Shown here: positions 51,175-61,038 of the stretch, one piece after another | How the letters are laid out: the number at the start of each line of letters is the position of its first letter | Position numbering within the stretch: position 1 is the first letter of the stretch | NCBI GenBank assembly: GCA_963763305.1 | Contig: CAVXNP010000002.1 | Location: 62,001-126,000 of the forward strand | Source of the DNA: CAVXNP01 sp963763305 | GTDB lineage: Bacteria > Pseudomonadota > Gammaproteobacteria > Xanthomonadales > Rhodanobacteraceae | DNA length: 64,000 nucleotides | Direction of reading: 5' to 3' | The notes under the pieces: generated by a model | What the model saw: the letters and a program-made list of their open reading frames with translations, nothing else | Told to the model about the DNA's origin: nothing | The model's database searches: none | Position numbers and translations under genes: made by a program

Positions 51175-52083
51175 TCAGTCGGCGGCGGCGGCGGGTACGT
51201 CGGTGGCTTCCTCGGCGGCCTCTTCGGCCTGCGCCACCTTGGCTTTGAGGTAGATCGGTGCAAGCGGTTCTTCCTGCACGATCTCCACCAGCATTTCCTT
51301 GGCCAGTTCCAGCATGGCCAGGAAGGTCACCACCACGCCCAGCCGGCCCTCGGTGATGTCGAACAATGTCTCGAAGCGATGAAAGCGGGTGTCATCGAGC
51401 CGGGACAGCAGCTCGCCCATGCGCTGGCGGACGCTGAGCGCCTCGCGCTTGATCGCGTGATGGCCGAACAGCTCGGCGCGGTGCATCACGTCCTTCAGCG
51501 CCAGCAGCATTTCCTTCAGGTCCAGCGGCGGCGGCAGCTTGACCACGTTGCGCTCGCCGACCTCCGCCTGCACCACTGCGGTGTCGCGCTCGATGCGGGG
51601 CAGGGCGTCGATGTCCTCCGCCGCGCGCTTGAAGCGCTCGTACTCCTGCAGCCGGCGCACCAGTTCGGCGCGGGGGTCTTCCTCCAGGCCTTCCTCGGTC
51701 GGCGGTCGCGGCAGCAGCAGCCGCGACTTGATCTCGGCCAGGATCGCGGCCATCAGCAGGTATTCGGCGGCCAGCTCCAGCCGCATCACTTCCCGCATCA
51801 TTTCGATGTAGGTCATGTACTGCCGGGTGATCTCGGCGACCGGGATATCCAGGATGTCCAGGTTCTGCCGGCGGATCAGATACAGCAAAAGGTCCAGCGG
51901 GCCCTCGAACGCGTCCAGGAACACCTCGAGCGCATCCGGAGGGATGTAAAGATCCTGCGGCATCTGCAGCAGCGGTTCGCCGCGCACGATGGCCAACGGC
52001 ATTTCCTGCTGCTGCGGTAGCGCCGCGAACGGATCTGGCGTTGCGGCGATCGGCTGAGGCTCTACTGGCTCAGTGCTCATCAA
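51175..52083 (-). CDS. scpA: Segregation and condensation protein ScpA
   Basis: ScpA is the kleisin of the bacterial condensin. It is 302 residues and has FEGPLDLLLYLIRRQNLDILDIPVAEITRQYMTYIE (~52-90), AAEYLLMAAILAEIKSRLLLP and VVTFLAMLELAKE near the end. Start: tandem Met at 52083/52080 gives MMSTEPVEPQ. It is first of the scpA-scpB-rluB run. Confidence 0.94.
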   Translation of the reverse strand: MMSTEPVEPQPIAATPDPFAALPQQQEMPLAIVRGEPLLQMPQDLYIPPDALEVFLDAFEGPLDLLLYLIRRQNLDILDIPVAEITRQYMTYIEMMREVMRLELAAEYLLMAAILAEIKSRLLLPRPPTEEGLEEDPRAELVRRLQEYERFKRAAEDIDALPRIERDTAVVQAEVGERNVVKLPPPLDLKEMLLALKDVMHRAELFGHHAIKREALSVRQRMGELLSRLDDTRFHRFETLFDITEGRLGVVVTFLAMLELAKEMLVEIVQEEPLAPIYLKAKVAQAEEAAEEATDVPAAAAD

Positions 52084-53011
52084 TGCATGTCGTTGGGCCG
52101 CTCCGCGCGGCTGAAAGCGCGTTCAACACGTTCGGCACGATCAGTGCGAAACGGTGCGAATACTGACGCCCGTTCCAGCGCTGCCCCGGTGCCGGTGGCT
52201 GGTAAAGCAGTGTGTCCGGCGGCGCCCAACCTGCAGGACCCGCCGATTCGGTGCCACATGACGAAACCGTACGGTCGCGGTTTCGATCAGGTCGGCCTTG
52301 TTGCGACTACCAGATACCCGGGCCGGCGACGAATCGGCCGACGATCACACGCAAAAAGGTGGCCATTCGCGCCACGACGGTCTGACCTGCCGGATACGAC
52401 CCATGGCGCACTGCGGCCGCACTATCGGCCAGCAAGCACGTCGGAAACCCTAGGGTATGGACCACAGCGTAGCCGCTGCCCCGCATCAAGTCCAGTGCTG
52501 CACCTGCCATCCCATTCCAGCCACGCTGCGGACGCGGCGCCAGGCTCCGGCGGGCCCCGTGGTCGCCATGGCCGTGGTCAATGGCGTGGCTGCAACGCGC
52601 ATCGTGCAGAGCGCCGTTGCCTGGCCCACGTGCCGGTGCCGGCAGCTTGTGACGCGGTGCGTCCGCCGGCGGCGCCGTCGAACGCCCCCGCGCATGGACC
52701 GGTTCAAGGCACGCGCCGCACCGCGGCACCCGTTATGATGTGAAGCCTCTGTGAAATGCGAGGCGCCACCTGGCTTGCGACGGGCATGCGACCGGGGACG
52801 CCCGGCGATGCGTTGTGGCTGGTCTGCTTTTTGCATCGTCGGCCAAAGCAAGCACGGCAGCACGCGGTTCGTGGCGTGCGCATCACGGGGATGGTGGTGA
52901 CATGGCCGATTGCGTCCGGTGGACGGCACCGGCGGAAGCGGAGGGGCACCGGCTCGGGCCGGCGGCAGTGGGGGCACTCCAGGGGAGGGGCGCCCGTACA
53001 CGAGAGAAACG
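52084..53011. other. 928-base region without an assigned gene
   Basis: The divergent promoters of scpA (minus) and the PilZ gene (plus) must lie here. Several overlapping frames exist on both strands (e.g. minus 52307-52729, plus 52457-52738), but they are Ala/Arg/Pro-rich and none shows a known domain. No tRNA or REP core was seen. A short or non-coding RNA gene cannot be excluded. Confidence 0.4.
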
Positions 53012-53377
53012 ATGGATACGAACAACGACGTGGCGAATGCCGAACCGGGTGCCTGCCTGAGACCGGCGCGCATGCGCATCGAGACCACCGTGCTGATGAG
53101 CCGGGGCGTCCACTCCCATCCCACCGAACTGGTCGACATATCGGCCACCGGCGCGTTGTTGCGCCGGCCGCTGGGCTGGGACGGCGTCGCCGGAGAGAGC
53201 TGGGTGGTGGACATGATCTTCGGACGCAACCTGCACATCCACGTCGAGGCGGTGGTGGCACGCGTCTCGGACGAACACATCGGCTTTGCCTATACCCGCA
53301 TTCCGGAGGACAAGCAGGTGCCGCTGTGGAACCTGCTCGGCGGCTACGCCGACATCCTCGAACACTGGGACCCGTGA
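53012..53377 (+). CDS. PilZ-domain protein
   Basis: This 121-residue single-domain PilZ protein has the second PilZ motif VDISATGALLRRP (D-x-S-x-x-G) at about residue 42. The first motif, normally RxxxR, is RPARMR and does not fit exactly, so c-di-GMP binding is likely but not certain. GAGAG lies before the ATG. The PilZ protein may act in motility, pili or exopolysaccharide control; nothing nearby tells which. Confidence 0.8.
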   Translation: MDTNNDVANAEPGACLRPARMRIETTVLMSRGVHSHPTELVDISATGALLRRPLGWDGVAGESWVVDMIFGRNLHIHVEAVVARVSDEHIGFAYTRIPEDKQVPLWNLLGGYADILEHWDP

Positions 53378-53434
53378 GGCGTCCGTCCGCCGGCCGATGC
53401 GGCCAGCGGACAGGCGGCGGCCGGGCAGAGCCGG

Positions 53435-55137
53435 TCAGGCCGTCGGGGCGGCGGTCGTTTCCGTGCGCAGTTCGCGGCGCAGGATCTTGCCCACGTTGGT
53501 CTTGGGCAGCTCGTCGCGGAACTCGATCGTACTTCGGCCGCTTGTAGCCGGTCAGGTTCTCGCGGCAGAACTCCTTGAGCGCCTCGGCGGTCAGCGTCGG
53601 GTCCTTGCTGCACCACGAACAGCTTGACCACCTCGCCCGAATGCTCGTCGGGCACGCCGACCGCGGCCACCTCGGGCACGCCCGGGTGCTCCATCGACCA
53701 CGTCCTCGACCTCGTTCGGGTACACGTTGAAGCCGGACACCAGGATCATGTCCTTCTTGCGGTCGACGATGTAGAAGAAGCCCTTCTCGTCCATCCGGGC
53801 GATGTCGCCGGTGTGCAGCCAGCCGTCCGCGCCGAGCACCTTGGCGGTTTCCTCCGGTCGCTGCCAGTAGCCCTTCATCACCTGCGGACCGCGCACCATC
53901 AGCTCGCCGACTTCGCCGATGGGCAGCGGCTGGCTGTCCTCGGACCAGATCGCCACATCGGTGGACGGCACCGGCAGGCCGATCGAGCCGTTGTAGTCGG
54001 GCAGGTCCAGCGGGTTGATGCAGACCGCCGGAGAGGTTTCGGTCAGGCCGTAGGCCTCGGCCAGGGTGCAGCCGGTGATCTTCTTCCAGCGCTCGGCCAC
54101 GGCCCGCTGCACGGCCATGCCGCCGCCCAGGGTCAGGTGCAGGCGCGAGAAATCCAGCTCGGCGAAGCCGGGCGTGTTGAGCAGGCCGTTGAACAGCGTG
54201 TTGACGCCGGTGAGCGCGGTGAACTGCGACTTGCCGCAGCTCCTTGACGAAGCCGGGCATGTCGCGCGGGTTGGTGATCAGCAAGTTCAGGCCGCCCAGG
54301 CGCATGAACACCAGGCAGTTCGCGGTCAGCGAGAAGATGTGATACAGCGGCAGCGCGGTGATGATGACCTCTTCGCCGTCGGTTGCGCCTGGTCGCCGAT
54401 CCAGGCGCCGGCCTGCAGCATGTTGGCGACCATGTTGCCGTGGGTGAGCATGGCGCCCTTGGCCACGCCGGTGGTGCCGCCGGTGTACTGCAGGAACGCG
54501 ATGTCGTCATGGCACAGCTCGACGCGGTCCGGCGCCTGGTGCGCGTCGCCGCTGCGCCAGCGCATCGCCGAAGCGCACGCGCCATGGGCAGGTCGAACGC
54601 CGGCACCATCTTCTTGACGTGCTTGACCGCGAAGTTGACCAGCGCGCCCTTGGCAAAGCCCAGCAGGTCGCCCAGGCCGGTGGTGATCGACATGCTCGAC
54701 CGCGGTCTCGGTCGATGACCTTCTGCAGCGTGGCGGCGAAGTTGTCCAGCACCACGATCGCCTTGGCGCCGGAATCCTCCAGCTGGTGCTTCAGCTCGCG
54801 GGCGGTGTACAGCGGGTTGGTGTTGACCACGATCAGGCCGGCGCGCAGCGCGCCGAACAGGGCGATCGGGTACTGCAGCACGTTGGGCATCATGATCGCG
54901 ACGCGATCGCCCTTGCGCAGCTTCAGCACACCGGTGCAGATAGCCGGCGAAGTGTCCGCTGAGGCGGTCGATTTCGCCGTAGCTGAGCTGCTTGCCCATG
55001 TTGGCGAACGCGGGCCGGTCGCCGAACTGCCCGAACGCCTCGTGCAGTACCGCGGCGACCGAGGCGTAGGCGTGGATGTCGATCTGCTCGGGTACGCCAT
55101 CCGGATAATGGCCAAGCCACGGACGCTCATTGCTCAT
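53435..55137 (-). pseudogene. fadD: Long-chain fatty-acid-CoA ligase FadD, many frameshifts
   Basis: The span reads as one FadD of about 567 residues when phases are joined: MSNERPWLGHYPDGVPEQID, GDRVAIMMPNVLQYPIALFG, FLQYTGGTTGVAKGAMLTHGN (P-loop), LTLGGGMAVQRAVAERW, EAYGLTETSPAVCINP, GWLHTGDIARMDEKGFFYIVDRKKDMI and VYPNEVEDVV. The frame changes about eight times (near 54940, 54700, 54560, 54375, 54240, 53695, 53610 and 53525). FadD loads fatty acids onto CoA. Either the sequence is poor here or the gene is dead; the even spread of indels does not settle it. Confidence 0.88.
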
Positions 55138-55233
55138 GATACTCAGGATCCCTGTTCAAGCTTGCGCTGGAGCGCCGGGGCATTGGAGCATACGCCCGCG
55201 TACAGCGGCAAGCCGCCGCCGGAGAGGTCGCCG

Positions 55234-55680
55234 ATGATCCGCCATGTTCCCCGCATGATGCTCCTGCTGCCGGTGTTCTGGCTGATGGCGGGCCTGGCCG
55301 GCTGCCATCATCCGCCGGACGAGACGCGCGTGCGTGAAGCCATCGCCCGCACCGCGGACGCTGCCGAGGCGGGGCGCGCGGGTGATGTCGCCGACGCACT
55401 CAGCGACGATTTCAACGGCAACGAGGGCGAGCTCGACCCGCGCCGGCTGGTTGGCCTGCTGCGCATGGTCACGCTGCGCGGCGACCATGTCGGCGTCACG
55501 CTCGGCCCGGTCGACGTGCGCCGGCAGGGCGACCGCATGATGGCCGATTTCACCGCCACGCTGACCAGCGGCGGCCGCCTGCTGCCGTCGCAACTGGGTG
55601 TCTACAAGGTCCAGACCGCCTGGCGGCGGGAACATGGCGACTGGGTCTGTTACTGGGCGCACTGGACCCGGCCGCTGTAG
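55234..55680 (+). CDS. Small lipoprotein of unknown function
   Basis: This 148-residue protein starts MIRHVPRMMLLLPVFWLMAGLAGCHH, a lipoprotein signal with lipobox LAGC. The rest (REAIARTADAAEAGRAGDVADALSDDFNGNEGELDPRRLVGLLRMV...VRRQGDRMMADFTATLTSGGRLLP...) has the look of an NTF2-like/SnoaL fold. GGAGAGG lies six bases before the ATG. It is divergent from fadD. Confidence 0.8.
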   Translation: MIRHVPRMMLLLPVFWLMAGLAGCHHPPDETRVREAIARTADAAEAGRAGDVADALSDDFNGNEGELDPRRLVGLLRMVTLRGDHVGVTLGPVDVRRQGDRMMADFTATLTSGGRLLPSQLGVYKVQTAWRREHGDWVCYWAHWTRPL

Positions 55681-55875
55681 CGCTGCGCCGGCAAGCGGGC
55701 GAGACGGGGCCTCCGGGCGAGCCGGCACCATGCGACCTGCGGCTGCCGGGGCAGGCGAGGGCGCCTGGCCGCCGCCGGTCCATCGTGCCGGTTCCGCGGG
55801 TGTCCTGCCGGCACGCCCGCGGCGTCATGCGCCGGGCCCCGGGCGCTGGTCCGATCCGCATCGACCAGGCAAGGG

Positions 55876-55889
55876 TGACAGCGCTGTCA
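55876..55889 (+). promoter_or_regulatory. Perfect palindrome, candidate LacI-family operator
   Basis: TGACAGCGCTGTCA is a perfect 14-bp palindrome with a central CG step, typical of LacI/GalR operators (conserved TGACA...TGTCA). It lies 138 bases before the sugar transporter; a LacI-type gene lies beyond the transporter and its repeat array. The pairing is inferred. Confidence 0.68.
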
Positions 55890-56027
55890 GAAAGAGGGAT
55901 GGTATGCCTCGGCTTCGTCGGGGCGGGGCGCGCGGGCCGCCGGCGCATGCATACGTATTCACCGCACAACACCGGGCTCAGGCGACAGAATCCAGACATT
56001 CCGGACATCACGGCGAGGGGGACACCG

Positions 56028-57449
56028 ATGGGCATGGCGATAGCGCAAGACGAGCAACGGCGGCAGTCGGCGGTGCGGGTGATCATGATCGCCGCCGCGG
56101 CGGCCCTGGGCGGGTTCCTGTTCGGTTTCGATACGGCGGTAATCAACGGCACGGTGGATGCCATCCGCGGCGGCTTCGGGCTGGGCGCCGGTCAGATCGG
56201 CATCGCCGTGTCCTGCGCGCTGCTCGGTTCGGCGGTGGGCGCCTGGTACGCCGGCCCGCTGGCTGATCGTTTCGGCCGCGTGCGCAGCATGCAGGTGGCC
56301 GCCGTGCTGCTGGCCGCCAGCGCGCTGGGCTCGGGCCTGGTGCATGGCGTGTGGGATCTGATCCTGTGGCGGGTGATCGGCGGCATGGGCGTGGGCGTGG
56401 CCTCGGTGATCGCACCGACCTACATCGCCGAGGTGTCGCCGGCGCACATGCGTGGCCGGCTCGGCTCGATGCAGCAACTGGCGATCGTGCTGGGCATCTT
56501 CGCCGCCCTGCTCAGCGACGCCTGGCTGGCCAGCACCGCCGGCGGCGCCTCGCAGACGCTGTGGCTGGGCCTGGCTGCCTGGCGCTGGATGTTCCTGGTG
56601 GCGGTGGTGCCGGCGCTGATCTACGGCTCGCTGGTGCTGGCGGTGCCCGAGTCCCCGCGCCACCTGGTGGCGGTGGGCCGGCATGCCGAGGCCAAGGCGG
56701 TGCTCAGGCAGGTGCTGGGCATCGACGGCGAGACCGCGCTGGAGCAGAAGGTGGGCGACATCAGCCGCAGCCTGCGCTCGGAGCACCGTTCCCGCCTGCG
56801 CGACCTGCTCGGGCCGCGCATGGGCTTGCTGCCGGTGGTGTGGATCGGCCTGCTGCTGTCGGTGTTCCAGCAGTTCGTGGGCATCAACGTGATCTTCTAT
56901 TACTCCTCCACGCTGTGGCACTCGGTAGGCTTCAGCGAGGCGGACGCGTTCTCGATCACCGTGGCCACCTCGGTGGTCAACGTGCTGGTGACACTGGTGG
57001 CGATCGCCCTGGTCGACCGCATCGGACGCAAGCCACTGCTGCTGATCGGCTCGGCCGGCATGACCGTCACCCTGGGGCTGATGGCGGTGTGCTTCCACAT
57101 GGCCACCGGCAGCGGCGCGGCGCTGAGCCTGCCGGCGCCGTGGGGCATGGTGGCGCTGGTGGCGGCGAACGCCTACGTGGTGTTCTTCGGCCTGAGCTGG
57201 GGCCCGGTGGTGTGGGTACTGCTGGGCGAGATGTTCCCCAACCGCATCCGCGCCATCGCCCTGGCCACCGCCGCCTCGGTGCAGTGGCTGGCCAACTTCG
57301 CCATCACCAGCAGTTTCCCCGCGCTGGCCGATTTCAGCCTGGTATTCGCCTACGGCCTGTACGCCGCCTTCGCCCTGCTGTCGCTGCTGTTCGTGTGGTT
57401 CGGCGTGCGCGAAACCCGCGGCATGGAGCTGGAAGACATGCTCGACTGA
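56028..57449 (+). CDS. MFS sugar transporter (sugar porter family)
   Basis: This 473-residue protein has twelve hydrophobic segments and sugar-porter signatures: GGFLFGFDTAVING, the loop-2 motif ADRFGRVRSM, PTYIAEVSPAHMRGRLGS, VPESPRHLVAVGR, QQFVGINVIFYYSSTLW, VDRIGRKPLLLIG and WGPVVWVLLGEMFPNRIRA. It imports a monosaccharide (xylose, glucose or galactose type) by proton symport or facilitated transport. The ATG at 56028 has GGGGGAC upstream. The LacI regulator downstream suggests sugar-inducible control. Confidence 0.93.
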   Translation: MGMAIAQDEQRRQSAVRVIMIAAAAALGGFLFGFDTAVINGTVDAIRGGFGLGAGQIGIAVSCALLGSAVGAWYAGPLADRFGRVRSMQVAAVLLAASALGSGLVHGVWDLILWRVIGGMGVGVASVIAPTYIAEVSPAHMRGRLGSMQQLAIVLGIFAALLSDAWLASTAGGASQTLWLGLAAWRWMFLVAVVPALIYGSLVLAVPESPRHLVAVGRHAEAKAVLRQVLGIDGETALEQKVGDISRSLRSEHRSRLRDLLGPRMGLLPVVWIGLLLSVFQQFVGINVIFYYSSTLWHSVGFSEADAFSITVATSVVNVLVTLVAIALVDRIGRKPLLLIGSAGMTVTLGLMAVCFHMATGSGAALSLPAPWGMVALVAANAYVVFFGLSWGPVVWVLLGEMFPNRIRAIALATAASVQWLANFAITSSFPALADFSLVFAYGLYAAFALLSLLFVWFGVRETRGMELEDMLD

Positions 57450-57460
57450 GGCGCTGGGCC

Positions 57461-59350
57461 ACGCTTCCTGTGGGAGCGGCTTCAGCGCGACGCGCACGCA
57501 GTGCGCTGCTCTTTGGCGGGCGACCAGCGCGCCACCGGCCGCTGGCGCGGCCCTCGCGGCTGAAGCCGCTCCCACAGTGGATGCGCGCACAGCGGGCGTG
57601 CCCACATGCCGGTGCAGCTGGCCTGCCGTTCGCGTCAACCTGCAGCCACGACTCAGCGTCAGGCGCGGCCTGCGTGCCATTCGCGCCAGCCTCCGACTCC
57701 AGCGCCACGCCACTCTCCGCCCGCCGGTAGCGTCGCCCCCGGTTGGCGCACGCTACCTGTGGGAGCGGCTTCAGCCGCGACGCGCACGCAGTGCGCTGCT
57801 CTTTGGCGGGCGACCAGCGCGCCACCGGCCGCTGGCGCGGCCCTCGCGGCTGAAGCCGCTCCCACAGTGGATGCGCGCACAGCGGGTGTGCCCACATGGG
57901 GCAGCTTGACCTGCCGTTCGCGTCGACCTGCAGCCACGACTCAGCGTCAGGCGCGGCCTGCGTGCCATTCGCGCCAGCCTCCGACTCCAGCGCCACGCCA
58001 CTCTCCGCCCGCCGGTAGCGTCGCCCCCGGTTGGCGCACGCTACCTGTGGGAGCGGCTTCAGCCGCGACGCGCACGCAGTGCGCTGCTCTTTGGCGGGCG
58101 ACCAGCGCGCCACCGGCCGCTGGCGCGGCCCTCGCGGCTGAAGCCGCTCCCACAGTGGATGGGCGCACAGCGGGTCGTGCCCACATGCCGTGCAGCTTGA
58201 CCTGCCGTTCGCGTCGACCTGCAGCCACGACTCAGCGTCAGGCGCGGCCTGCGTGCCATTCGCGCCAGCCTCCGACTCCAGCGCCGCGCCACTCTCCGCC
58301 CGCCGGTAGCGTCGCCCCCGGTTGGCGCACGCTTCCTGTGGGAGCGGCTTCAGCCGCGACGCGCACGCAGTGCGCTGCTCTTTGGCGGACGACCAGCGAG
58401 GCGGCCGCTGGCGCGGCCCTCGCGGCTGAAGCCGCTCCCACAGTGGATGCGCGCACAGCGGGTGTGCCCACATGCCGTGCAGCTTGACCTGCCGTTCGCG
58501 TCGACCTGCAGCCACGACTCAGCGTCAGGCGCGGCCTGCGTGCCATTCGCGCCAGCCTCCGACTCCAGCGCCACGCCACTCTCCGCCCGCCGGTAGCGTC
58601 GCCCCCGGTTGGCGCACGCTTCCTGTGGGAGCGGCTTCAGCCGCGACGCGCACGCAGTGCGCTGCTCTTTGGCGGGCGACCAGCGCAGCCACCGGCCGCT
58701 GGCGCGGCCCTCGCGGCTAAAGCCGCTCCCACAGTGGATGGGCGCACAGCGGGTGTGCCCACATGCGGTGCAGCTTGACCTGCCGTTCGCGTCGACCTGC
58801 AGCCACGACTCAGCGCCAGGCGCGGCCTGCGTGCCATTCGCGCCAGCCTCCGACTCCAGCGCCACGCCACTCTCCGTCCGCCGGTAGCGTCGCCCCCGGT
58901 TGGCGCACGCTTCCTGTGGGAGCGGCTTCAGCCGCGACGCGCACGCAGTGCGCTGCTCTTTGGCGGACGACCAGCGCGCCACCGGCCGCTGGCGCGGCCC
59001 TCGCGGCTGAAGCCGCTCCCACAGTGGATGCGCGCACAGCGGGCGTGCCCACATGGGGCAGCTTGACCTGCCGTTCGCGTCGACCTGCAGCCACGACTCA
59101 GCGTCAGGCGCGGCCTGCGTGCCATTCGCGCCAGCCTCCGACTCCAGCGCCACGCCACTCTCCGCCCGCCGGTAGCGTCGCCCCCGGTTGGCGCACGCTT
59201 CCTGTGGGAGCGGCTTCAGCCGCGACGCGCACGCAGTGCGCTGCTCTTTGGCGGACGACCAGCGCGCCACCGGCCGCTGGCGCGGCCCTCGCGGCTAAAG
59301 CCGCTCCCACAGTGGATGGGCGCACAGCGGGTGTGCCCACATGAGGCAGC
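57461..59350. repeat. Array of seven ~288-bp tandem units carrying type B REP pairs
   Basis: Copies of GTGGGAGCGGCTTCAGCCGC begin near 57470, 57759, 58047, 58338, 58625, 58916 and 59204, spacing 287-291 bases. Each has an inverted REP copy about 110 bases on, then a ~170-base link unlike any gene. Units are >90% alike by eye, and both strands stay open because the period is near a multiple of three, giving false long frames. Confidence 0.92.
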
Positions 59351-59462
59351 CTGGCGTGCCAGTACCGCCGAAACGGGCCGGCGCGTGGCCGGCTCCGCCG
59401 AAAATCGATTAGGATGCCCGGGCCGGGTCTCGTTGTGCTCGGTCGCTGCAGAGTAAAACCGT

Positions 59463-60503
59463 GTGAACCGCAAGGAAAAATCCACTTCGTTCGATATCGC
59501 CGACCTGGCCGGGGTTTCGCAGGCCACGGTATCGCGCGCGCTGCGTGGCAGCCCGCTGGTCAGCGAGGAAACCCGCCAGCGCGTGCGCGCCGCGGCGGCC
59601 CAGCTGAACTACAAGGTGGACAAGCACGCCTCCAGCCTGCGCTCGCAGCATTGCGGCACGCTGGCGCTGCTGCTGTTCGAGGACCCCACCGCGGACGAGT
59701 CGCGGATCAACCCGTTCTTCCTGTCCATGCTCGGCTCGATCACCCGTGCCTGCGCGCAGCAGGGCTACGACCTGCTGGTGTCGTTCCAGCAGCTGTCGCA
59801 CGACTGGCACGCCGACTACGCCGACACCAAGAAGGCCGACGGCATCATCCTGCTCGGCTACGGCGACTACCTCACCTATCGCGCCAAGGTCGACCAGCTG
59901 ATCGCCCAGAACACCCATTTCGTGCGCTGGGGCGCGGTGCTGCCGGACGAGCCGGACCTGTCGGTGGGCTGCGACAACTTCCACGGCGGCCAGCTGGTGG
60001 CAGGGCATCTGGTGGAGCAGGGCTGCCGCCAGGTGGCGTTCCTGGGCAACGCCTCGGGCCACTACCCGGAATTCTTCGAACGCTACCGCGGCTACGCGCA
60101 AACCCTGCGCGACGCCGGCCTGCCGGTGCAGCCGCAGCTGCAACTGGACGCCGAAAGCACCGAGCAGTCCGGCTACGAGGCGATGCAGGCACTGCTGGAC
60201 CGCGGCGGCGACTTCGACGCGGTATTTGCCGCCAGCGACCTGATCGCCATCGGCGCGATGCGCGCCATGGACGAGCGCGGTATCGACGTGCCCGGGCAGG
60301 TGGCGCTGGCCGGCTTCGACGACATCCCCACGGCCAGCTCCGCGCGGCCGTCGCTGACCTCGGTGCTGCAGGACACCAAGCAGGCCGGCGAGGTGCTGGT
60401 GGACAACCTGCTGCGGCAGATCCGCGGCGAGCCGGTATGCAGCGTGCTGCTGCCGGTAAAGCTCACCGTGCGCCGCTCCAGCGTCAGGCAGCCGGCCGGC
60501 TGA
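59463..60503 (+). CDS. LacI-family transcriptional regulator
   Basis: This 346-residue repressor starts (GTG) NRKEKSTSFDIADLAGVSQATVSRALRG, a LacI HTH, then the hinge LNYKVDKHASSLRS and a periplasmic-binding-like sugar domain ending in AGFDDIPTASSARPSLTSV. It presumably controls the sugar transporter across the repeat array through the palindrome at 55876. No other sugar gene is adjacent. Confidence 0.92.
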   Translation: MNRKEKSTSFDIADLAGVSQATVSRALRGSPLVSEETRQRVRAAAAQLNYKVDKHASSLRSQHCGTLALLLFEDPTADESRINPFFLSMLGSITRACAQQGYDLLVSFQQLSHDWHADYADTKKADGIILLGYGDYLTYRAKVDQLIAQNTHFVRWGAVLPDEPDLSVGCDNFHGGQLVAGHLVEQGCRQVAFLGNASGHYPEFFERYRGYAQTLRDAGLPVQPQLQLDAESTEQSGYEAMQALLDRGGDFDAVFAASDLIAIGAMRAMDERGIDVPGQVALAGFDDIPTASSARPSLTSVLQDTKQAGEVLVDNLLRQIRGEPVCSVLLPVKLTVRRSSVRQPAG

Positions 60504-60512
60504 AGGCGGCGC

Positions 60513-60953
60513 TCAGGCGTCGATCGCCGCGTCGCGCGTCTCGTTGTCCGGAAACTCCATGAACACGAAGAACGGCACGCCGCGTATGTGCCAGTGCTGC
60601 GCCACCCGGGTCAGCATGGCGCGCATCGCGCCGTAGTCTGCCGCGGCGGTGCGGTGCAGGTTGTTGGCATGATCGAGCAGCAACACATAGCCGGGCGCCA
60701 GCAACCAGTCCAGTTCGCACAGGCGTTGTCCCAGCCCGTGCCAGTCCGCTTCGGACTCGGGCAGTTCGAACGCCTCGGCCAGTTGCTCCAGCGCACAGCC
60801 GCCGTCGCGGCAGTCGCGCAGGTCCACCCGCAACAGGCACAGCCCGGCGCGCCGCGCGTCGTCGACCAGCGTCGGCGGATCGTCCGGCACCACCGGGTAG
60901 ACGCCGTCGCGGCCGGCGTCGCGCAGGTCGATCCCCAGCACCTTGCTTGTCAT
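60513..60953 (-). CDS. Barstar-family (ribonuclease inhibitor) protein
   Basis: This 146-residue protein resembles barstar-type inhibitors (LRVDLRDCRDGGCALEQLAEAFELPESEADWHGLGQRLCELDWLLAPGYVLLLDHANNL), which bind and block barnase-like RNases. No barnase gene is near, so it may act in regulation, in self-protection against a foreign RNase, or on another partner. It is convergent with the LacI gene, with a 9-base gap. Confidence 0.85.
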   Translation of the reverse strand: MTSKVLGIDLRDAGRDGVYPVVPDDPPTLVDDARRAGLCLLRVDLRDCRDGGCALEQLAEAFELPESEADWHGLGQRLCELDWLLAPGYVLLLDHANNLHRTAAADYGAMRAMLTRVAQHWHIRGVPFFVFMEFPDNETRDAAIDA

Positions 60954-61038
60954 CCGGCCTCCCGCATCAGCGTTGCGTGCATGATGCTGCCCGGCGCGTG
61001 TGAGCCAGGTGGACGCAGGTCCGCCGTCAACGCATCGG

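Noticed and set aside
52307..52743. Frames on both strands between scpA and the PilZ gene
   Set aside because: Mutually overlapping, low-complexity and without ribosome-binding sites or recognisable domains.
57606..59344. Several long open frames with repeated QPAATTQRQARPACHSRQP-type sequence on both strands
   Set aside because: They exist only because the 288-bp repeat has a period near a multiple of three; no start signals or homology.
43400..59350. CRISPR array
   Set aside because: Repeat units are long, palindromic and directly tandem with conserved links; there are no unique spacers of constant length and no cas genes.
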